Assembly (NCBI RefSeq): GCF_026151205.1
Contig: NC_087079.1
Location: forward strand, 1,576,028-1,640,027
Source of the DNA: Bolinopsis microptera
Lineage: Eukaryota; Ctenophora; Tentaculata; Lobata; Bolinopsidae
Direction: 5' to 3'
DNA: 64,000 nt
Below the pieces are notes generated by a model. It did not search any database and was not told the origin of the DNA. It saw nothing but the letters and a program-made list of their open reading frames with translations. The position numbers were made by a program, and so were the translations under genes. How positions within the stretch are numbered: position 1 is the stretch's first letter; each line of letters begins with the position of its first letter. Below are positions 43,638 through 55,365 of this stretch, piece after piece.

Positions 43638-46600
43638 CGATGTTTCCCCAAGATCCTGTAAACTTAAAATGGAACTCAATCCATGGTATCTATAGTGGCG
43701 AAATCAACCTACGATAGGAAAATAGTGACAGAGGGGTGTGGAGAACGGATAAGCTGACTACAAACGGTTGATTACTCGGACAATCTAGTTCTACTTTAAT
43801 CTACTGGATACAAACGAAAGAGTTGAGATAAAAAGAGGTATATTTTTTAACCTTTTAAATTTTAAAGCCTATTTGAGAAAAAATATCAAAAATTTTTATC
43901 AAAATCAACACGAGAGCAGAAAATTTTGGAAATTTCAAAAAATTGTCAATCTTATTTTTTTTTGCTACGAAATCATGAATAGATTTATCTAAAATTTTAA
44001 CAAAATTTTATAATAAGTTTACGAGTTTCATAATGTTCAACATTCTAATGAAACAGTCTACTTAGTAAGTGAACAAAACTAAGGTTATCACTTGAAAATT
44101 TTTCGTATAACATGGTCCAACCTCACATTTTTGTCATTTTTTCAAGTATTTTGTGTGAAATACACAGTAGGTGTCTGGTGTAAGTGAAATGAACAGTGAA
44201 ATGCACGGTAAATTTGAAATGCACAGTGAATTTAAGTGAAGTACACAGTAAGTGTATGTGAAATGTGCAGTAAAAATATCGATAGGTGTTTCTCGAGTGA
44301 CCGCATGCTGTGACGGTCTGATAGTGAGTGATAAGATCCAACAATTAAATTGAGTTGGCTTGTTACAGCTTTAAAAAATTTATGAATAATACTAATATAG
44401 CCAGCTGTTAGTGTAAATCCCGAAAACGAATGGGTTCGAATTACTTGCGGGTCCTGCTATTTATGATAACAACTTGCTATTGACTTGTAGCCTACTATAA
44501 GAGTATAAGTTTACCTATAATATTGGCCTTGTAAACATGACGGCTAGAACTGCTTCACATGGTAACATCCATGGAAATTTGATATAACTCTGGAAACTAT
44601 TGAAACATTAACCTGACAATATTTTGTGCAATGATGATTGTATGACATTAAATGACAAATAAGGATCGACCAATTGACTGACTCCCTCGACGAGAGGGCA
44701 CTGACTTTCTTTTTGCACAAAGACCGAACCGACGACTTTAACTTTGAGTTATTTTATGGAGAGTTAGTAAGTTCTGCCGTTCATGGAATAGCGATATCGT
44801 ATAATATATCATAATAGACAGAAAATTATTCAGTTGAGTAAGCCTTAGTTACTGATGCTAGTATTTCAGTAAGAGCATTGAAGTATTAAATCGTACCATT
44901 CAAAGTAAGGAATTGCACTTACACGCTGGTGAATTTGAATGCATTTTAGGTCGTAGCAGTAGTTCTCTTTTGAGAGTAATGTGATAATGTATGCGTCATA
45001 AATTAGACTGACGTTGATACGGTTAGATTTTAATGGAGGTGGACCTATTAGCAATGTTGAAATTGCTTTGTTTGAAGTTTATAGTTTATGTACAGATCAT
45101 GATCATGAATATTTGCTTTGTCCTTGGTTGCGAAGCTAACAGCCAAGACAAGCGGAACTTGGCGCTTTTGTTGTGAGAATTGTGTAACGGCGTGTGGTTG
45201 TTAAGTTGACAACCGAGAATATGCTTGCAAGCTATTGTGGAGAGTTTTTTTTGTTGCCGTCGAATGCCAAGTTTTGAGAACTTAAACTACTGACCGTGTA
45301 ATAAATGCTAAGTGTGAGTGAGAGATGTTTTGTGAGAAAGTGTAAGAATAAGTCAAAGTGAATTTCGGGCAAGTATGTTCCGAGTGGCACGGGATATTTT
45401 AATGCAATTTAATTTATGTCTGAATAAATTACTCTGCCCATCTAGAAAGTAGAAACAGAAATCTTGTATCAGTTTGTTTGGTGAATCTTAGGGGTAGGAC
45501 AGAATTTTGTCCATTAGTACATTAGGACTAGCCGACTATGGTAAACTGCCATGCCAGTTGTATTTTATACAAAGTTGCAAAGTTATAATCATTATAACTG
45601 ATAGCAGCTTGTGGTTGTTTAGTGATAAAGTGAACGACCTGAATTTAGGCTTAGGAGTTGCTGATGTTTTGTGTGGCAGTATAATGCCAAGTTTTGAGAA
45701 CTTCATACCTTTAAGTTTAGAGATTGAGAGTTTATTTTTAAATGTAACATCATAGAGTGTTGTAAGTTTTCCTCATGAACATGTGACTGTGCAAGTGAGT
45801 GTGAGTGTACCAGGATTAGAATACGTTATTGATATGATTCCGAGTTATATATCGGAAATTAAGTTTTAAAAATTCATCGGAATATTTTCCTAATTCGAAA
45901 TTAGGAATAGATGTGTATTAAACTCAATGTGAACGTAATTAAATGTAATATTAAGTTTAAGAGCAAGATATAACCAATTTATTCCTCTAGTATCATTCAG
46001 AATATTTTGTTAACCTTTAACTAAGAGTATATTTTTGGAAATGTGAAACTTATCGGTAGGTATTAACAGCAAGTTAGAGCAGAGCCGTTAAATCTGGAAT
46101 TGCACTCGCAGGCCAAGGCCAAGGCTTCTGAGTAGTAAGGATTTATACAGTAGTGCATGCTCTACTTTACGACACGTTAGTCGTTAATACTGAACGTACA
46201 ATTACAAAGAAGACATTATTATGTGATCGGTATAATTACCATTAAGCTTTTCAGGATTTTAATTATAATAATTCGTAATTATAATAATTTAATTATAATA
46301 AATCGTAAGCTTTAAAATTAAAATAAATATATAAAGATAGTAATAAACTTACAATTTAAAAAGTTCTTAATAAGAACTTGCAGAAGCCCGTTGGTGGCTC
46401 CAAGTCCCACTCTGAGCGGACACTTCTACGAATGTCTTGAATTACTTTATTAATCTCATGAGATGCTTTATTATCAAACAATACGTAATAAATCTTGTAT
46501 GTTGAGTTTTAACTCAGTCTCTATACATATCTGCGTTTATTGTGGGCTCTTTCTCCACTACCGCTCTATACATATCTGCTCTGTGGTATCTATTGTGCCC

Positions 46601-46676
46601 GTCTCTGAACACATATCCGCTTTATTGATAACAAGAATATCCCCAAAATTGGTAGTTATTGAAGACATCTTTGTCC
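43638..46676. other. Long non-coding part of tandem unit, copy 2
   Basis: Matches 32481-35712 with scattered indels (for example shorter GTGAAATGCACAG repeats at 44155-44260). No frame is conserved between copies beyond what recent identity explains. Confidence 0.6.
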
Positions 46677-46819
46677 CTCGCTGACATTTCTTCTTCTGTC
46701 CATTCTTGGCAGTTTCTTTTGGTTGTTTTCGTCCAGGAAAACACACGACTCATCTTTTCGAAACGCTGACGAGAGAACGTGCATTTCTCTTCTATTTCTG
46801 CCCGGGGGGCAATACTAGT

Positions 46820-48960
46820 ACAACTTACCTTAATATTATTATTATTTATTAATCAACTATTTACAGCAAACACAAGATAATAGAAATTAAATCATAAAAT
46901 CGAGTGGCCGAGTAGTCTCGACTCACCCATAACTTCTCCAAAGACGTCTATCATGAGCTTTGTACACTAAATCGTTGAAATTACTTAAACTAAATCTTTT
47001 ATTTACAATCACAATAATTTGTTTTGTCATAATGTCTTTTAATAATAAATCAAATAAATTTGAACGAGGTCTGCCCCTCCTTCCTTTGTAGTCAAAACAT
47101 CCTAAACATGCAAATCTGAAAGATAAGAAGGCGGGAGTGTCATCACCGCTTCTGAGAACGTGCCCAAGCATCTTCCATCTTGCTTTCTTGATCCTTTCAG
47201 TAAGGGGTCTGACATTACATCTCTTATATAAATTCTCGTTACTGATAACCGTAGGCCAATAGGTGTTGATTATCTGTCTCAGATGCTTCCTTTGAAGAAC
47301 GTCGACAGATGCCGTTACGGTTTCAGGAGCAGCCCAGCTGCTACAGTTATACAACAACACTGAAGTGACAAGAGCTTCGTACAGCTTCAGCTTTCTACTC
47401 TCACTGATCTGAACAGAACTATTCAACCAGACTTTCTTGTAGGTATAGAAGGCAACATTGGCTTTGTTGCGTCTGTTGACAATATCTCTTTCTGAGCAGA
47501 GCTTTGATCCTAATAGCACTGACTCTCGCCACTCTTCATCTCCTCTAATTTTATTGCCATGGGCATCTAAAGCATCTGTATCTGCCAAATACACTCTTGT
47601 AAACACCGTCTTTGATTCGTTAACAAAGAGACTCCAATCCTTTAGTATATCACTGGCAATCTCTAGTATCTTCACCAGGCTCTGACCATCTTCACTCAGA
47701 AGCTCAGCATCGTCAGCATAGGCGGACTCTAACGGGAGGCCTCTATCAGAGACTGGGGGGTTCGGTCTAGGAATCGTGACACTGATCACGGCTCTGATGT
47801 GATTCAGGGCACCGGCAAGGGTCAATGTAAACACTTTACCTGCCAGACTGTCTCCCTGGTAAGCGCCAATATTAATCACAAATTCACCAGACTCAGATCT
47901 GTTGACCGTCACCTTGAGCTTTGTATTTGAGAGGAGGTACTGAACTAGGCGAATGTCGTCTCTAGAGCATCCTGCATCAATGAGGAGGTTGATGATGGTC
48001 TGTCTGCGGATAGTATTAAACGCAGCGGTCATGTCAATGTTGATTTTACTATACTCAAACTCGCGCCTGGTAACCACTGATGTCAACATTCTCTGAGACC
48101 ATACCAGGTCAGCACAACTGCGACCCTGCTTGTATGCCGCCTGCCAAGGTCCAGTGTACATATCAACGTGGTAATTGATTCTGTTCAAGGCTACGAGGGA
48201 TAGGACTTTTCTAGTTCCATTTAGCAATGTGAGGGGCCGGATAGACTTTATCGGACCTCGGGGTTTTCCTGGCTTCTGAAGGGGTGTCAGGATACCTTCT
48301 CCAATAGCTGGGATGTATGTGTTGGTCTCAAAGGAGAGATTATAGATCCTAGCCAACTCACAGTGGAGGGGATATCCAGCAGCTTTCATTAGCTCATTAG
48401 GTATACCGTCAGGGCCACACGCTCTACCGGATTTCAGCTTCATAACAGCACGGCCAACTTCTTCAGGTGTTATGGGACAGAGGAGGCTTCCAGGAGGGTC
48501 TATGAATGCTGGGAGGTGGGGTTCATCTTTGTCATTGAACTCATTATTAAAGTATTCTTTAATAGCTTCTGCTTTTAATGAGTCAGAACCTAAGGTGTTC
48601 CCGTCTGCATCGTGGACAGTTACTCCGTCTTTCTTCATCCTACACTGGGCCAAAGTTCTATTCGCTTCAAACATGCTTCTGCAGCTGTCGGTGTTGTTGA
48701 TGACATCTACTAGGGCGTTAGCAGTGGCCTCGTTGATGGATTTCAACCTCTTTTTGATGGTACGTTTGAGATGGTTGATTCTTTTTCTGAGGTCACTCCT
48801 GTCGCTTATCCCTGTGAGACTACATTCTTGCTGAAGAGACTTTCTCTCTGCTGAAAGTTTAACGACAGTTGGATCGTCGCTGTACTGATGAGGCTTCCCC
48901 GGGGGCACTTTACCAACCACCTGGACCTTAATAAGGATAATTAAATTATAAATAATAATA
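46820..48960 (-). mobile_element. Non-LTR retrotransposon, 5' truncated
   Basis: A minus-strand element with the RT ORF at 46923-48920 and an ATT-rich tail on its 3' side (about 46829-46850). On the 5' side it stops in an (AAT)n-like stretch (48945-48965). No endonuclease domain is present, so it is truncated. ACCTTAAT occurs at both sides (about 46828 and 48925), but not in a position that proves target duplication. Confidence 0.6.
46923..48920 (-). CDS. Non-LTR reverse transcriptase ORF, uninterrupted
   Basis: An open frame of 665 codons, without an ATG at its beginning, so it continues a longer lost ORF. RT motifs in order: LKSGRACGPDGIPNELM, PLTLLNGTRKV, AAYKQGRSCADLV, INIDMTAAFNTIRR (motif A), GAYQGDSLAGKVF (motif B), SAYADDAELLS (catalytic YADD, motif C). 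The C-terminal region has KARWKMLGHVLRSGDD and RRGRPRS, typical of the tail of many LINE ORF2s. Absence of stops over 2 kb implies recent insertion. The clade is not clear (RTE or CR1-like are possible). The plus-strand frames here are shadows. The same interval is missing from tandem copy 1. Confidence 0.85.
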   Translation of the reverse strand: MVGKVPPGKPHQYSDDPTVVKLSAERKSLQQECSLTGISDRSDLRKRINHLKRTIKKRLKSINEATANALVDVINNTDSCRSMFEANRTLAQCRMKKDGVTVHDADGNTLGSDSLKAEAIKEYFNNEFNDKDEPHLPAFIDPPGSLLCPITPEEVGRAVMKLKSGRACGPDGIPNELMKAAGYPLHCELARIYNLSFETNTYIPAIGEGILTPLQKPGKPRGPIKSIRPLTLLNGTRKVLSLVALNRINYHVDMYTGPWQAAYKQGRSCADLVWSQRMLTSVVTRREFEYSKINIDMTAAFNTIRRQTIINLLIDAGCSRDDIRLVQYLLSNTKLKVTVNRSESGEFVINIGAYQGDSLAGKVFTLTLAGALNHIRAVISVTIPRPNPPVSDRGLPLESAYADDAELLSEDGQSLVKILEIASDILKDWSLFVNESKTVFTRVYLADTDALDAHGNKIRGDEEWRESVLLGSKLCSERDIVNRRNKANVAFYTYKKVWLNSSVQISESRKLKLYEALVTSVLLYNCSSWAAPETVTASVDVLQRKHLRQIINTYWPTVISNENLYKRCNVRPLTERIKKARWKMLGHVLRSGDDTPAFLSFRFACLGCFDYKGRRGRPRSNLFDLLLKDIMTKQIIVIVNKRFSLSNFNDLVYKAHDRRLWRSYG

Positions 48961-49966
48961 ATAATAAAGATATAGGTGTTTGCTGAATTGCTGTATTATA
49001 CATTCTGTGTCCAGCTCTTATGGGTCCCATCTCTTGCCCTGCAAGCCCTGTTTCTTGTTTATACAACATATTATAACTATGTAATAAACATTTTTTGTAG
49101 TGTAGGATTGTTTGAATTTCTATTTGTTAATTCATATAATATACACTTTATGATTGTTTCGCCCATTTTTCTTCCCTTGCATTGCAAGCCCTGTCTCTTG
49201 TAAAAACATCCACTTTTGTAGATACACACAGTCTCTACGTCTTTATCCTCTGGTCCCTAGGGTCAGCTGACTCCGGGCCAGAGGAAAATTACCGATTGCC
49301 AAGGTTTGATGCCTAGGCAGTCGAGACCTCTTATTGAGACCCGATATAATAAAGACTTTGTGATATACAATTGTTGCAGTTGTTTCTCTTGTTTTTCTTC
49401 CCTTGCTCTGCAAGCCCTGATTCTTGTATAAACATTGTGTTTAGTATTTTGTATATTGTATTAATTGTGGTAAATTGTGGTTCACATTTCGGTATTAGTA
49501 ATTATAGGTGTTTGCTGAATTACTGTATTATACACTCTGTTGCCAGCTCTTGTGTGTCCCATCTCTTGCCCTGCAAGCCCTGTTTCTTGTCTATACAACA
49601 AATTATAATTGTGCAATAAACATTTATTGTAGCGTAGGATTATTTGAATTTCTATTTGCTAATTCATATAATATTCACTTTATGATTGTTTCGCCCATTT
49701 TTCTTCCGTTGAATTGCAAGTCGAGACCTTTTATTGAGACCCGATATAATAAATACGCTTTATTTAATTTACTCTTCACTGGATACTGTAATAAACACTC
49801 TGTACATGGTCCTCTTATCTTTCTTCCCTTGTTATGCAAGCCCTGTCTCTTGTTTATACAATCTTTAACTCTATATTAGGTAGATTGCGTAATTATTATG
49901 GATTTTATATTTTCTGTATTAATAATAAACGTATTAATAATAAACATATTTGATGGACTACGGTAA
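48961..49966. repeat. Irregular tandem repeats with CCCTTG-x-TGCAAGCCCTG
   Basis: The motif TTGC(C/T)CTGCAAGCCCTG plus TCTTGTTTATACAA occurs near 49035, 49175, 49395, 49560 and 49825, spaced 120-220 bp, with larger blocks repeated (49030-49200 like 49500-49710). AGTCGAGACC-TATTGAGACC with TATAATAAA occurs at 49320 and 49722. It looks like 3' ends of a retroelement, with AATAAA signals, stacked by duplication. Open plus-strand frames follow the repeat. Confidence 0.65.
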
Positions 49967-50215
49967 GTAAGAGATATTTACCCTCTGTAGCACACATTTT
50001 GCTATTGCACACATTTTCCGACACGGATTTTCGACACTTGTAAAAATTTCACGGATTTTCGACACTTGTAAAAATTTCACGGATTTTCGACACTTGTAAA
50101 AATTTCACGGATTTTCGACACTTGTAAAAATTTCACGGATTTCCGACACTTGTAAAAATTTCACGGATTTTCGATACTTGTAAAAATTTCGAGCAATTTC
50201 ATCACTTGTAAAAAT
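49967..50215 (+). repeat. 28-bp CACTTGTAAAAATTTCACGG repeats, copy 2
   Basis: About seven units after the CTGTAGCACACATTTTGC repeat end; copy 1 has three to four. Confidence 0.9.
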
Positions 50216-51164
50216 TTGTATTGAAGATGAATATCACAGAGGTTTTGTTATTGGGATCATGAGATTACTTGCTGTACATAGTTATTTGGTTACCAGAGCT
50301 TTTAAAAATTCCTTGAGCGTGGTAAGTGTTAACTATGGAACAGGACACACTGACACAGATGGTTTGATCGTGACCTGTCTAGAACCATTAACAAGCATTA
50401 AGTCAAGCTACGAGAGCCGTCCAGTGGACTATTGAGTCCTTAATGTACTTGACAATGCAGCGGCTTGCCTGCATCGCTCAAGGGACAAACAACATGCAAT
50501 GACGTTTGTTTTCATGGTAACGGTCTGACTATATCAAGCCGGAGAACGCTGCGGGAAATCAGATTGAATCAGTTCGTTTCGCAGAAGTTTGTAATCAATC
50601 AGTTCTTGATTGATAAATCTACTCAACTCGTTCCTCCACAGGTTCTATTTTATCTTAAAAAGATGCACAGTTCGTTCTTTAGTCTTGTGATACATAGTTC
50701 GCTCTTCAGTTTGCTATTTTGATTCTAATTCAAGTTGCATGCTAACTTATCATAAATAGCAGGGGCTCGTATTATACAATAATATTTAAACTTTTTTAAC
50801 CCAACTTGAGAGTCTAAATTTTGAATTCTAAAATTCATATTTCTTATCTAATTTTGCGATGTTGACCAGGTCACAGGCACGGTAAAATTTAACTACATCT
50901 CCTTCCTGAACTACACTGGTGATGTAATGTATATCGACTTTGTCTGTTTAAAGTGTGCTGTGTGAGCTATTTGCTTTGTTTTGTAATTTACGATTAACTC
51001 TGCTAATTTCATAGTGTCGCTTTGTCAGCAATTTTTGTGCAATTTTCTGAAATTCGTAATTATTTGCCCTTTATTATTTGATTAAGAGTTATTCTTGAAA
51101 ACTGTGAGGAAATTTTTTGATAAACTGTTTTTCAAATCAATACTTAACGTTTCAGTTGATAAAT
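50216..51164. other. 5' region of F-box gene, copy 2
   Basis: Almost identical to 35950-36896. Around 50330-50400 the text TGTTAACTATGGAACAGGACAC, with ATCGTGACCTGTCTAG, resembles the start of the LTR at 42740, so a diverged LTR may lie here. ACGTTTCAG just before the ATG (51147-51155) may be an acceptor of a 5' UTR intron. Confidence 0.5.
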
Positions 51165-51983
51165 ATGACAACTAAACAGCAAGAGATATCAGAACCAAAT
51201 GAGACTGATAAGATCGTTATACGAGAAATAAAGCCACTTTTACCTCGGGAGATATGGGAGATAATATTCTACCTGATTCCAATCAGAGATAAGTTGACAT
51301 GCAGCAAGCTTATTATAGAATTCAGAGACTTTTATCAAGAATTATTCACAAACTATGAGAAGTATGTTGACAGCTTCAGAGACTTTAAAGTTGAAAAAGC
51401 GTCGCTTAATGGACTGAACTTATACCAGATGCATCCTTATGGTTTCTCCCATGATCTGAGAATTCCCAGCGATTCTGCATCGTCAAGTATTTCATTTTCT
51501 ATCTATCTTGAAAATAGTTGGGTACGATGGCTGGACGATACGTTGTCCTCATTCAAATACATAACATACGAAGACGATGGAACGAACAATAAATACCTTA
51601 CATATTTGAAGGTAAACGCAATATCTTGGTTACGATTCAGAGTGCAAAACATTATACTACCGACGGGGCGGTACAATCTGTATTACAAAATAAAAGGGCC
51701 ATGTCACAACATCAGGAACTTATACATGGTATCAGTGAAACACAGTGCCACAAGAGAAGATAATGTTGGGTACATTGATCTCAGAACACTACAGGATCTC
51801 AGTTCTGATTGGGAGTGGGTCCCAGTATACAGGGACAACACCTTCAATACACTCATGGAGGTGGGGTATAAGTTTGAGGAGGGGGATGAGCTTTCTGTTG
51901 AGTTGTTCAGTTTGAACGAGTTTTGGATCAGGGATTTGTCATTTCATATGATCAGGTTTGTTGCTGTAGAGGATGTTCAATAG
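51165..51983 (+). CDS. F-box protein with C-terminal PP2/FBA-like region
   Basis: A single open frame of 272 codons from ATG 51165. Residues about 20-60 (LLPREIWEIIFYLIPIRDKL, then CSKLIIEFRDFYQEL) fit an F-box: L-P-x-E-I-x-x-x-I and a C/S-x-x-W/F helix, the part that binds Skp1 in SCF ubiquitin ligases. Residues about 110-270 have SFSIYLENSWVRWLDD, ISWLRFRVQNIILPTGRYNL, SSDWEWVPVYRD and GDELSVELFSLNEFW, a beta-sandwich layout like the PP2 or FBA substrate-binding domains of F-box proteins. The role would be substrate choice for ubiquitination; this is inference. Copy 1 is frameshifted, so this is probably the only working one. Confidence 0.6.
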   Translation: MTTKQQEISEPNETDKIVIREIKPLLPREIWEIIFYLIPIRDKLTCSKLIIEFRDFYQELFTNYEKYVDSFRDFKVEKASLNGLNLYQMHPYGFSHDLRIPSDSASSSISFSIYLENSWVRWLDDTLSSFKYITYEDDGTNNKYLTYLKVNAISWLRFRVQNIILPTGRYNLYYKIKGPCHNIRNLYMVSVKHSATREDNVGYIDLRTLQDLSSDWEWVPVYRDNTFNTLMEVGYKFEEGDELSVELFSLNEFWIRDLSFHMIRFVAVEDVQ

Positions 51984-52316
51984 TTGTGAGATGTTGTTCT
52001 TGGTTACAAGTCTTGGATTGAAGAATATGGGTAATGAGTAGTAATATATATGGTACTTGGGAGTGATACAAATTGTTTTAAGACACGCTATCTCGTGCTA
52101 ACTAATTGAAGTTTAAATTATTATTATTATTTATTTACTTATACTTTATCAAATTCTTGTTTTACTTATCTAATATTCAATGAAACAAGAAATTTCAATG
52201 AAACAAGAAATTCTACTTCAAGCTGCTAATGATAATAATTAAGTGATAAAGATATTTATGCTATAATTCAAATAATTAACTATCGTGATACCAATTCTAT
52301 AATGTTTCTTTCCCCT

Positions 52317-52465
52317 TTCAAGGACGAAATGGCAGGTGTCGAAATCCATCAGTTTGCCGGGTGTAGAGCCAAATGCTACTCTATAGTTACAGATGAAGAA
52401 CAGAAAATGGGAGCCGCGGGAGTGAAGAGAAATATGTAAAAGAGACTGAAGCATGTCGATTTTGT
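52317..52465 (+). pseudogene. Polymerase B C-terminal scrap
   Basis: FKDEMAGVEIHQFAGCRAKCY and MGAAGVKRNM, a stop, then KRLKHVDF, match the end of Polinton-type polymerase B (F-KDE-x-x-G...I-x-x-F-x-G-x-R-x-K-x-Y-S, then K-A-K-GV-K-x-x). The segment is absent from tandem copy 1, where a short TTCTAGTTACAACATGGG joint is found instead. Copy 1 therefore lost it. Confidence 0.65.
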
Positions 52466-52504
52466 AACATGAGTCCATGTACTTGAAATAAAAATAATAC
52501 ATTT

Positions 52505-52850
52505 ATAAAGTATATTTAATAAAGATATAAAAATAAAGAATCTGAAAGATATTCGAAAGCTCTGCTAAATCACTGGTAGTCTGACTATCACGCTGTGCAG
52601 TATGAGTCGAATTATATTTTAATAAAGATATAAAAATAAAGAATCTGAAAGATATTCGAAAGCTCTGCTAAATCACTGGTAGCTTGCCTATCACGCTGTG
52701 CGGTATGAGTTGAATTATATTTAATACAGATATAAAAATAAGAATCTGAAAGTTATGAGAAAGCTCTGCTAAATCACTGGTAGCTTGACTATCACGCTGT
52801 GCGGTATGAGTCGAATTATATTTAATACAGATATAAAAATAAGAATCTGA
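52505..52850. repeat. ~102-bp minisatellite, 3 units
   Basis: Three units of the array that has 13 in copy 1; both sub-types are present. Confidence 0.9.
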
Positions 52851-53844
52851 AAGATAATAAAGATAATAATACATTTATAATAAATGTAAACTGTATACAA
52901 ATTAAAGTGAGAAATACTATTAAAAGTAGAAAGTGAAGAATGAAAAATTATAAAGATATGAATAAAATGAAGAATGATACGAAGCTATGAAGAGCAAACA
53001 GTCAATCATCATCTTATTGCAATTTACAAGCAGACGGTCCCATCCGCTCTATCGAGTTTGTGTTTCCAATGCCCCCAATGGATGTGGACCGGATTGTAGT
53101 TTAAGGCTACAAATCTGACTATCTCATGATACGGCTGGGCATTGTTTGTGTGAGATAATGGTAAGATCGCTTGTAAGCAAAGGGTTCCAGCAAGGCGGGG
53201 ATTCCCGCTAACTATAACAAAATAAGATAGTATTCTCTCTAATTCCAAAAATTGAAAAATGACTGTTTGCAATTCACACTGCTTCAATGTTATTATCATC
53301 ACTGATAATTATAATAATGAAACCACTAGTACTGAAAAATAAAAGGATTAAATTAGGTGGGAATTCCCACTATATTTAATATAATAGGAGAGCACTCTCT
53401 TCGTTTACTTTTTTCTAGTTATACTACTGTTTGAATTTACTTGTTATTCTATTTTAATTTTAAATATTATCTTATTACACATTTTGCTACTATCTTTTCT
53501 TGCTATCTATTTTTAAATGGTTAACCATACTTTTTTCTTTTTTTTTTTTTTTTCTTTTTTTTTTTGGGGAAAATTTGTCTTCCTCAGCTGGTCGTTACTT
53601 TATTTTTTAAATATTCTTATCATTTAAAACTTTGATCAGCTGCAGGGGGTGAATTTGCGTCAAGGTTCTGTAATATGAACCAGTTTTCACAGAAAAAAGA
53701 CCGTCCGTAGGTGGTGAATAGCCACATCCTTCACGAGGTGACCCCGTTCTCTGCATTTTATTTTACCCTACTTTTTGACTTATATTTTTATTTTCCAATG
53801 CAGAGGTTACTAAATACGGCGGATCGGTTATAAAATACTTAGTA
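52851..53844. other. Non-coding, between minisatellite and TATA box, copy 2
   Basis: Matches 39471-40444. A T-rich tract near 53535-53565 is longer than in copy 1. No gene seen. Confidence 0.5.
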
Positions 53845-53855
53845 CTATATAAAGG
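53845..53855 (+). promoter_or_regulatory. TATA box of Polinton-type gene, copy 2
   Basis: CTATATAAAGG, 36-46 nt before ATG 53891, identical to copy 1. Confidence 0.65.
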
Positions 53856-53890
53856 CTTAAAAACAGACCTCTTATCACAAAACTATTAGC

Positions 53891-54974
53891 ATGAGCGAAC
53901 TGACTTTTAATGTAACACGAGCCTTGAATGACTCTGTCATTGAATTTAAGGTTAGAGCCCCTGAAACACAGTTCAACGGAACCCCTGAAGAAGGGTTGGA
54001 GGTGCTCTTGGGGGGTGTTGACACGATAATAGAGCGCTTCATGCAACGACGGAACTGTTTCAAGTTCCATGTCACTTTGGACGGGGTATTTCAGGTATTT
54101 GATTTGCTACTAACAATCTGTTAAAATAGTGATAAGGAAATTTTCAAATCCAAAAGAAGTGGTTTAACAAGGAAAAAAAATATAGATAAATAGAAGTTGA
54201 TATATTTCATTTACAGAAACATATAAACGGTGAAGAGCAGACATTTGGTTTCAAGACACGAGCAACTGTGTGCCTGAGATCATCAAACAAGGATGAGATG
54301 ATCAATGAAGTTCGAAACAAAATCTTGGATTCATACGAGTCTTTTCAAGGAATGGGTTGGTAAAGTTTTCTAATTTTTATTTCATTAACCTCCAACTACC
54401 TTGACCCTAATCAAACCAAGTTGAGTTATGTTACAATTGCAGATACAAAGATTATTACAAATAATCTCAACAGGTAGCGGTTGGATATGGAGACGATGGC
54501 AAATGGTTACAGTGCTTGTCATAAAGTACAACCCTGTATCAGGATGATTGATTGAGTGATTGATTAGGGTCTATATATAGGGATCACTATAATGTTGAAA
54601 ATTGTTGTTTTATATCTTACTAATTTCAATTAACTTTAAGAACTTTAAAACCACAAATCAATAACAAGAGTGATTGAAATTTAAAATGTAGAAGACATAT
54701 AGCATTTTAGTTGAATTATGACGTGATTTAAGAACGTAATTATCCATGTTATATATAACACTCTATATAACATTATATAAACTCTTAAATTCTAGAATGT
54801 CGACTTACTTGCCAACTCCCAAACTGTTGAAAAAGAGAAGATGTCTGTTGAACATACGGAATAAAGATGACAAATCATTCCTTTATTGTATTGTGGCTGC
54901 TTTGAAAAGACCTGATAGAAACCCAACACGACCTGGATTCTATAAGCGTTATGTCAAGAAACTAATCACGACAG
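53891..54974 (+). CDS. Polinton-type pre-polymerase protein, copy 2
   Basis: Exon 1 is 53891-54094 (68 codons, phase 0) and exon 2 begins at 54217 after TTTACAG. The reading frame ends at a stop that overlaps a good donor (TTG-GTAAAG at 54360), so splicing to a third segment from about 54478 (GWIWRRWQMVT, KYNP) is likely. A fourth segment (54796-54974) has MSTYLPTPKLLKKRRC, NKDDKSFLYCIVAALKRP and FYKRYVKKL, ending at a GTATGT donor. Unlike copy 1, segment 4 is open throughout. The segment 3-4 junction lacks a clear GT donor, so the gene may be broken there, or an unusual site is used. The family is the protein found before polymerase B in Polinton-like elements; its exact role is not known to me. 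No polymerase follows. Confidence 0.6.
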
Positions 54975-55185
54975 GTATGTATCAAATATTAACAGTTATA
55001 ACATATGCAACCATCACGCGACCGTAATAATCTAGTGAATATCTATAGCTTAGTGAAGAACTCCTACTACATACATCAGATCAAAAACGGGCAATAACTT
55101 GCTGGTAGGACGGAGGGCAGGGAAATATGTGGTGGCTTATCCCTGTGTGGAAATAACAATCAATATTACCAGATATAATGTGATA

Positions 55186-55365
55186 ATGAGGTGGGAGCTC
55201 GAGAGAATACGGAATGTCGTAATATCGGCAATACGCTTGATTTTAGGGGTATTGGTGACAATGGGAGTGTTTTACCTAAGAGAAGAAGAGAAAAAGAAAA
55301 GAATGAAAGAATCGGGGCAACAGACCGGAGACCCACACGCGTGTTATGTGTGCTTGCCGCAGTAA
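55186..55365 (+). CDS. Small single-pass membrane protein, copy 2
   Basis: 59 codons, the same product as 41805-41984: a hydrophobic helix of about 20 residues, then REEEKKKRMKES and a short Cys-containing tail (HACYVCLPQ). It lies about 210 nt after the last segment of the Polinton-type gene on the same strand. Confidence 0.35.
   Translation: MRWELERIRNVVISAIRLILGVLVTMGVFYLREEEKKKRMKESGQQTGDPHACYVCLPQ

Noticed and set aside
46923-48920. Plus-strand frames at 47458-47685 and 48472-48834
   Set aside because: Antisense shadows of the reverse transcriptase ORF.
48976-49879. Hydrophobic plus-strand frames with repeated LALQALFLVYTT
   Set aside because: They follow an irregular DNA repeat (TGCAAGCCCTG) and look like decayed retroelement 3' ends.
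53891-54974. A full Polinton element in the tandem unit
   Set aside because: No integrase, ATPase, protease or capsid frame was found and the polymerase is only a C-terminal scrap, so only remnants can be claimed.
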